A stretch of 64,000 bases of DNA, taken from an uncultured Acetatifactor sp. Its GTDB lineage: Bacteria; Bacillota; Clostridia; Lachnospirales; Lachnospiraceae. Below, one piece after another: positions 59,713-64,000 of this stretch; position 1 is the first letter of the stretch, and each line of letters starts with the position of its first letter. A program made the translations under genes and the position numbers. The stretch spans positions 36,160 through 100,159 of the forward strand of contig CAJTLR010000003.1 of assembly GCA_910577185.1 (NCBI GenBank), in the 5' to 3' direction. Below the pieces are notes generated by a model. That model saw nothing but the letters and a program-made list of their open reading frames with translations. It did no database searches and was not told the origin of the DNA.

Positions 59713-61362
59713 CTAATATCTCCGGTAAAATACACTGCCCTCTGCCTCCAGGATTTTCTCATACCCTGCGCGGATGCATTTTTCCTCAATGCTTCCGCCG
59801 GATATGACGCAGAGATATCTTCCCTGAAGGGAATCGAATTCTTCCGATACAAAATCCGGCATACAGCAGCTGATTCCGAAGCCCTCCGGCAATGCGTACA
59901 GCAGCTGCCATGCCGTATATCCGGGCTCCCCTCCCACACTGTCGCTGTACACCCATATCAGGGCATTTTCATAGCCGGGCACCTTCTCCGGATCCAGGAT
60001 TAGTTCCTCCCGGAGAATTTCCCTGCACGCTTCCAGTGCCGCCATTCTCTCCTCCTGCACAAAAGGCACCTGATAATCATAAGGGTCAACGGCCATATGG
60101 ATATAAAAATAGGCAAATGTGCCCCCTACCAGCATCGCTTTTTTGTAAAATCCCGTATCCATGAGGGCAATCACAAAAATGGCTGCGGCCATAAAGGTCA
60201 GAAGATGTTTACTGCCTTCCGTCAGTTTATACATGAGAAGCAGTGCAGCCAGCATGGCCGCAAAACTGAACGCAAGATGAGCCTCTATCACAAGCCATCT
60301 GCCCAGGGCCTTTCTCCAGTCTTCCTGCCCCTTCTCACCGGCCATACGCCTGTACCTTCTCCAGTCCCGGACACTCTGCACCGCCAGCACCGCCATACAG
60401 ACCAGGTAGCCCCCGAAAAAGGCTCCCGACGCCAGTCCTTCCCGGATTCCCTGACGTGTGTGCTCCAGAAAATCCTTTCCCATGTAATGGAGGGTATCCA
60501 GCGTATTGCGGATGCCGCCCCAGAGTCCCTGCTCAAAGTATGCGTCTATCCAGTCCGTGAAAAACAACGGCGCAAAATATTCCGCCCCCAGATAATGCTT
60601 GATCACGCCGTAGAGTCCCAGCACCGTGCCGAAAACCGCCAGGGAACCCGCCACACTTTTAAAGTTCCTGCCCGCACGGATCCAGAAAAATACCGGAAGC
60701 AGCAGAAACAGCAGCAGATACGGCCGCATCAGCGTCATCACACCGGACAGGACGAACAGCAATACCAGCTTGTAAGTTTTCTCCCGCCGCTGGTAGTTCA
60801 CCGCCAGCGCGTAGAATATGATCAGCATCGCAAAGCAGATCACTTCCGGCATGGAGGAAAGCATGTACCGCACAAAAGGGGTATAAAGACAAAACAGAAA
60901 TGTGAGAATGCCGAGCTGCTTCCAGGAAGGCCTTACCAGCCATACAAACAGAAAACAGCACAGCATCATCAGGAAAATATTGCAGATCACGGGGGACATC
61001 AGATTCCAGCCAAACAAAAACCCCCAGATAATCCAGGGGAAAACCAGCACCGGACTCCAGGCCGCGAAAGAAAGCTTCAGGGCATGGCTTTCATTAAAGC
61101 CAAAATAGCCCTGGGGATATCCGTAATTTACAATCCCCTCCACCTGTTTGTAATAGAACAGTTCGTCATTCCACACAGAAGAGGGCAGATAGACTTCCCC
61201 TATGCCCCGCCCCTGGGAGGCACAGTATACCACGCAGCACAGCAGCGGGAGAAGCGCCAGAAGCAGCGACTTTGCCAAAGTCACATATCTCTTTTCCCAA
61301 AACCGCTTTCCTTCCCGTGAAATCCCAGCCTCCTTTTTCCACCAACGCAAAATCTTCTTCAT
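59713..61362 (-). CDS. Polytopic GT-C-like membrane protein, paralogue A
   Basis: About 549 residues with about eleven hydrophobic segments, a basic N-terminus, and an extracellular loop with SSVWNDELFYYKQVEGIVNYGYPQGYFGF whose DE pair suits GT-C catalysis. The C-terminal about 130 residues are extracytoplasmic (WVYSDSVGGEPGYTAWQLLYALPEGFGISCC). It is highly similar along its length to the partial gene at 62385-64000. ATG at 61362 with AGAGG upstream is preferred. With the GtrB-like gene 11 bases upstream it forms a likely donor-maker/transferase unit. Confidence 0.82.
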   Translation of the reverse strand: MKKILRWWKKEAGISREGKRFWEKRYVTLAKSLLLALLPLLCCVVYCASQGRGIGEVYLPSSVWNDELFYYKQVEGIVNYGYPQGYFGFNESHALKLSFAAWSPVLVFPWIIWGFLFGWNLMSPVICNIFLMMLCCFLFVWLVRPSWKQLGILTFLFCLYTPFVRYMLSSMPEVICFAMLIIFYALAVNYQRREKTYKLVLLFVLSGVMTLMRPYLLLFLLLPVFFWIRAGRNFKSVAGSLAVFGTVLGLYGVIKHYLGAEYFAPLFFTDWIDAYFEQGLWGGIRNTLDTLHYMGKDFLEHTRQGIREGLASGAFFGGYLVCMAVLAVQSVRDWRRYRRMAGEKGQEDWRKALGRWLVIEAHLAFSFAAMLAALLLMYKLTEGSKHLLTFMAAAIFVIALMDTGFYKKAMLVGGTFAYFYIHMAVDPYDYQVPFVQEERMAALEACREILREELILDPEKVPGYENALIWVYSDSVGGEPGYTAWQLLYALPEGFGISCCMPDFVSEEFDSLQGRYLCVISGGSIEEKCIRAGYEKILEAEGSVFYRRY

Positions 61363-61373
61363 CCCGAATCCTC

Positions 61374-62312
61374 TTAACATTCCTGGTCCAAATTCATTTT
61401 TTCCCGAATCACATACTGGGGCGAATTGTTCAGGCTGATATAAATCCGCCCGATATACTCCCCGATCAGCCCCAGCATCAGCATGATCATGCCGCCGAAA
61501 AACACAATGGCGGACATGGTGGAGCTAAATCCCATGGGCACATCCGGTTTCACCAGCCGCTTTAATATGGTGTAAATCCCATACAGAAAGCCGATCCCGG
61601 CGCTGGTTCCCCCTATGGCCGTGGCAATCCGGAGGGGTTTTACCGAAAAAGCCGTAAAGCCGTTAAACCACAGCGCCACCAGCTTCTTGAAAGTATAGCC
61701 CGAAGAACCGATTTCCCGCTCCCTATGGTTTACCGGCACATTGACGATCTTTCCCGTGGCCCTGAGCACAAGGCCTATCACATAGGGATAGGAATTCTCA
61801 TAGCGGACCATGTCCTCCACCACAAAGCGTTTCACGGCAAAATAGCTGGAAATGTAAAGTTCCGGAGGCTTCCCCAGCATCATCCGGGTCATTCTCTCAT
61901 TGAGCTTGCTGCCCAGATTCCGGAATGCGGAATGCTGTTTGTGATCATACCTGGCATATACGGCGTCATATCCCTCTTCCAGCTTGTCCAGAAGCCTGTC
62001 AACCTCGTCTGCCGGAGTCTGGCCGTCATCGTCCAGACATACCACATAATCCCCGTCCGAATAACGCAGTCCTGCCATCAATGCGGAGTGCTGTCCGAAA
62101 TTCCTGGCAAAATCAATCCCCTTCACATATTCCCGCCCCTGGCATAAATTCCGTATCACCCCCAGGGTATCGTCCGGAGAGCAGTCGTTTACCAGAAAAA
62201 TGTCATACTGGTACTGCGGCATTGTCTTCATCTTTTCGTCTATCTCTGCCACCACGGCAGGCAGGGTATGCTCCGAACGATAGCAGGGAATTACAAAACT
62301 TACCTTTTTCAT
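61374..62312 (-). CDS. GtrB/ArnC-like polyprenyl-phosphate glycosyltransferase
   Basis: 312 residues from an ATG with GAGGAG upstream. GT2 domain with VSFVIPCYRSEHTL, FLVNDCSPDDTL, VVCLDDDGQTPADE (DXD) and IDFARNFGQHSALMAG, then two C-terminal membrane helices (about 230-290) and a short tail. This is the plan of enzymes that load one sugar on undecaprenyl phosphate on the cytoplasmic face. The flanking paralogous membrane proteins are candidates for using that lipid-linked sugar outside. The sugar is unknown. Confidence 0.92.
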   Translation of the reverse strand: MKKVSFVIPCYRSEHTLPAVVAEIDEKMKTMPQYQYDIFLVNDCSPDDTLGVIRNLCQGREYVKGIDFARNFGQHSALMAGLRYSDGDYVVCLDDDGQTPADEVDRLLDKLEEGYDAVYARYDHKQHSAFRNLGSKLNERMTRMMLGKPPELYISSYFAVKRFVVEDMVRYENSYPYVIGLVLRATGKIVNVPVNHREREIGSSGYTFKKLVALWFNGFTAFSVKPLRIATAIGGTSAGIGFLYGIYTILKRLVKPDVPMGFSSTMSAIVFFGGMIMLMLGLIGEYIGRIYISLNNSPQYVIREKMNLDQEC

Positions 62313-62384
62313 TGCTTCTAAGCTCCTCATTTCTGATTGGAAAACGGTAACGGTCTGGCAGATTACCCGGGACTTTGCGAAACC

Positions 62385-64000
62385 TTACCGGTTCTCCCTA
62401 CATTCATACAGCACCGCAAATTCATTTTCCGAAATTTTCCGATATCCCTTCCGGATACAGTCCGCCTCCACTTCGCCCCCGGGAACCACACAGAGATACC
62501 GGCTCTGAAGCGTGTCAAAATGTTCCAGCACATACTCCGAAGTACAGCAGCTGATGCCAAACCCCGCCGGCAGTGCATACAGATATTGCCATCCGGTAGA
62601 AACAACTCCCTCCGGCAGCCTGTCCGAGAACACCCATATGACAACATTGTCATAATTAGGAGTCTTCTCCCCGGACAGTATCAGTTCCCGCTCCACGGCC
62701 TCCTCCCAGGTTTCCATATTGCCCGCCACCGTCTCATTTCGGAAGGAGGGCTGGTAATCCCTGAAGCCGCCTGTATTGTAGGTCAGAAAATATGCCAGGA
62801 GAAGCCCTGTCATCACTGCCTTTTTATAATAAGCGGTTCTCATAAGACTGATCACAAATATCCCCGCTGCCAGAAAGGTCAGCAAATGCTTACAGCCATC
62901 ATAGAAATTGTACATCAGCAGCTGGGCCATAAGCATCCCGAAAAACGCAAAGGTCAGATGTCCCTCTATCACAAGCTGCCCGTACGCCTTTCTGTCAGGC
63001 CCGCCGCTTTTCTGCCTGCGCAGGTGCCAGAAATCTTTCAGGGTCTGGCAGGCAATCACCAGAAACATCCCCATATAACAGCAGAATATAGCCCCTGCCG
63101 CAAAACCGCTCATCATGCCCTGGCGCATGTACTGCCAGAATTCCACCCCGGAATAATATAGTTCCCCGAAGAAACTCCGCAGTCCTCCCAGAAATCCCTT
63201 TTCAAAAAAATCCGTCAGCCAGTCCATGTAAAACAGCGGCTCAAAATACTCTGCCGCCAGAAAGTGGTTCACCAGGGCGTAACATCCCAGCACGCCGCAG
63301 ATGACCAGTCCGGAGCCCAGCACTCCCAGCCAACTCACACGGATTCCCTTTTTTGCCTTTCCCTGCCCTTCCCCGGAAGCCTCTTCCATGGGAAAACTCC
63401 ACAGAAACGCAGGCAGCACCAGAAACAGCAGCAGATAGGGCCGCATCAGGGTCAGCAGTCCCGCCAGGACAAACATGGCTGCCAGCAGCGCTTTCCTCTC
63501 CTTCCGGAACCAGGCCGCCGCCAGTCCGTAAAACACAATCAGAATGCTGATGCAGTTGATCTCCGGCATGCCGGAAAGCATGTACCAGGAAAACGGTGTA
63601 TACAGGGCATACAGCAGGGCCAGAATCCCTGTCTGCTTCCAGCCGGGCTTCGCCAGAAGAACAAAAAGAAACAAGGCCAGCGCCATCAGGAAAATATGGC
63701 AGTACACCGGCGACAGCAGATTCCAGCCAAACAAGGTTCCCCACACTACCCAGGGCAGCGCCAGAAAAGGACTCCAGGCCGCAAAGGAAAGCTTCAGGGC
63801 ATGACTTTCATTGAAGCCAAAATAGCCCTGGGGATATCCGTAGCGAAGGATGCTCTCCGTCTGTTTAAAATAGAACAGTTCATCATTCATCCCCGAGGCA
63901 GGCAGATAAACCCGGCCGATGCTTTCCCCCCGGGCGGCACAGTAGACCACACAGCAGACCACCGGCAGGCAGGCCATAAGCACTGCTTTCAGCCAGGTCA
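62385..64000 (-). CDS. Polytopic GT-C-like membrane protein, paralogue B, 5' end outside window
   Basis: At least 538 residues; the frame runs off the window edge without a start, and comparison with paralogue A suggests about 35 residues are missing. About eleven hydrophobic segments, the same acidic loop (GMNDELFYFKQTESILRYGYPQGYFGF) and the same C-terminal pattern (LPEGVVSTGWQYLYALPAGFGISCC). DNA identity with paralogue A is also visible, for instance around GCCAAAATAGCCCTGGGGAT. This implies duplication with different specificity or dosage. It lies upstream of the GtrB-like gene on the same strand. Confidence 0.82.
   Translation of the reverse strand, partial: TWLKAVLMACLPVVCCVVYCAARGESIGRVYLPASGMNDELFYFKQTESILRYGYPQGYFGFNESHALKLSFAAWSPFLALPWVVWGTLFGWNLLSPVYCHIFLMALALFLFVLLAKPGWKQTGILALLYALYTPFSWYMLSGMPEINCISILIVFYGLAAAWFRKERKALLAAMFVLAGLLTLMRPYLLLFLVLPAFLWSFPMEEASGEGQGKAKKGIRVSWLGVLGSGLVICGVLGCYALVNHFLAAEYFEPLFYMDWLTDFFEKGFLGGLRSFFGELYYSGVEFWQYMRQGMMSGFAAGAIFCCYMGMFLVIACQTLKDFWHLRRQKSGGPDRKAYGQLVIEGHLTFAFFGMLMAQLLMYNFYDGCKHLLTFLAAGIFVISLMRTAYYKKAVMTGLLLAYFLTYNTGGFRDYQPSFRNETVAGNMETWEEAVERELILSGEKTPNYDNVVIWVFSDRLPEGVVSTGWQYLYALPAGFGISCCTSEYVLEHFDTLQSRYLCVVPGGEVEADCIRKGYRKISENEFAVLYECRENR

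Noticed and set aside
58248..59939. 563-residue minus-strand open frame opposite the SGNH gene
   Set aside because: Antisense shadow; the plus strand has GDS, GGG, GLND and DGCHPN blocks and a good ribosome site.

Overview
The window looks like a chromosomal surface-polysaccharide region of a Gram-positive Clostridia member, most likely a Lachnospiraceae-type gut anaerobe. The grounds are moderately GC-rich coding sequence with strong AGGAGG-type ribosome sites, an LCP (LytR-CpsA-Psr) wall-attachment protein, two membrane-anchored GH25 muramidases, and several membrane families typical of Firmicutes. Species assignment is inference. No rRNA, tRNA, CRISPR array, transposase or phage gene was seen.

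Region 1 (1-26.3 kb, all minus strand) is a polysaccharide locus built on an ABC exporter. A consensus promoter (TTGACA-17-TATAAT, 22712-22740) drives rfbB, rfbA, a GH25 muramidase, rfbC, the exporter pair wzm/wzt, a methyltransferase-kinase fusion resembling the WbdD chain terminator, and a two-domain glycosyltransferase. A soluble hybrid histidine kinase and a phosphoglucomutase follow, each with its own candidate promoter. Then come two GT2 enzymes, a polyprenyl-phosphate sugar transferase, the LCP protein and a truncated rhamnosyltransferase-like GT2. Upstream lies a 1174-aa GH25 protein with acidic 43-residue tandem repeats in its cytoplasmic part. rfbD is not in the window.

Region 2 (26.6-29 kb, plus strand) has an SGNH-fold protein whose catalytic serine appears lost, and a MerR/GyrI-type regulator with a textbook 19-bp-spacer promoter.

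Region 3 (29-49.4 kb, minus strand) is a 19-gene run that appears to be one long operon for a second glycan. It contains a DUF4910 protein, an AAC(3)-like acetyltransferase, a sialyltransferase-like GT (EDG and HP motifs), an MsbA/PglK-type ABC flippase, a GT2, pseF, an adenylating enzyme, a sugar N-formyltransferase, an acyl carrier protein, a pseI-formyltransferase fusion and pseG. After these come an SGNH hydrolase, GtrII and GtrB homologues, wecE and three membrane proteins. The likely product carries a pseudaminic-acid-like nonulosonate with unusual N-acyl groups, plus a 4-amino-4,6-dideoxy sugar made from the RfbB intermediate.

Region 4 (49.6-64 kb) holds GT-C-like membrane proteins, a GH13 cyclomaltodextrinase-like enzyme, a DUF6020-like protein broken by a one-base deletion in an A-run, an AT3 acyltransferase, an SGNH hydrolase, and a GtrB-like GT2 sandwiched between two paralogous membrane proteins, the second cut by the window edge. 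Intergenic spaces carry many short tandem and dyad repeats, several of them placed on promoters or leaders.
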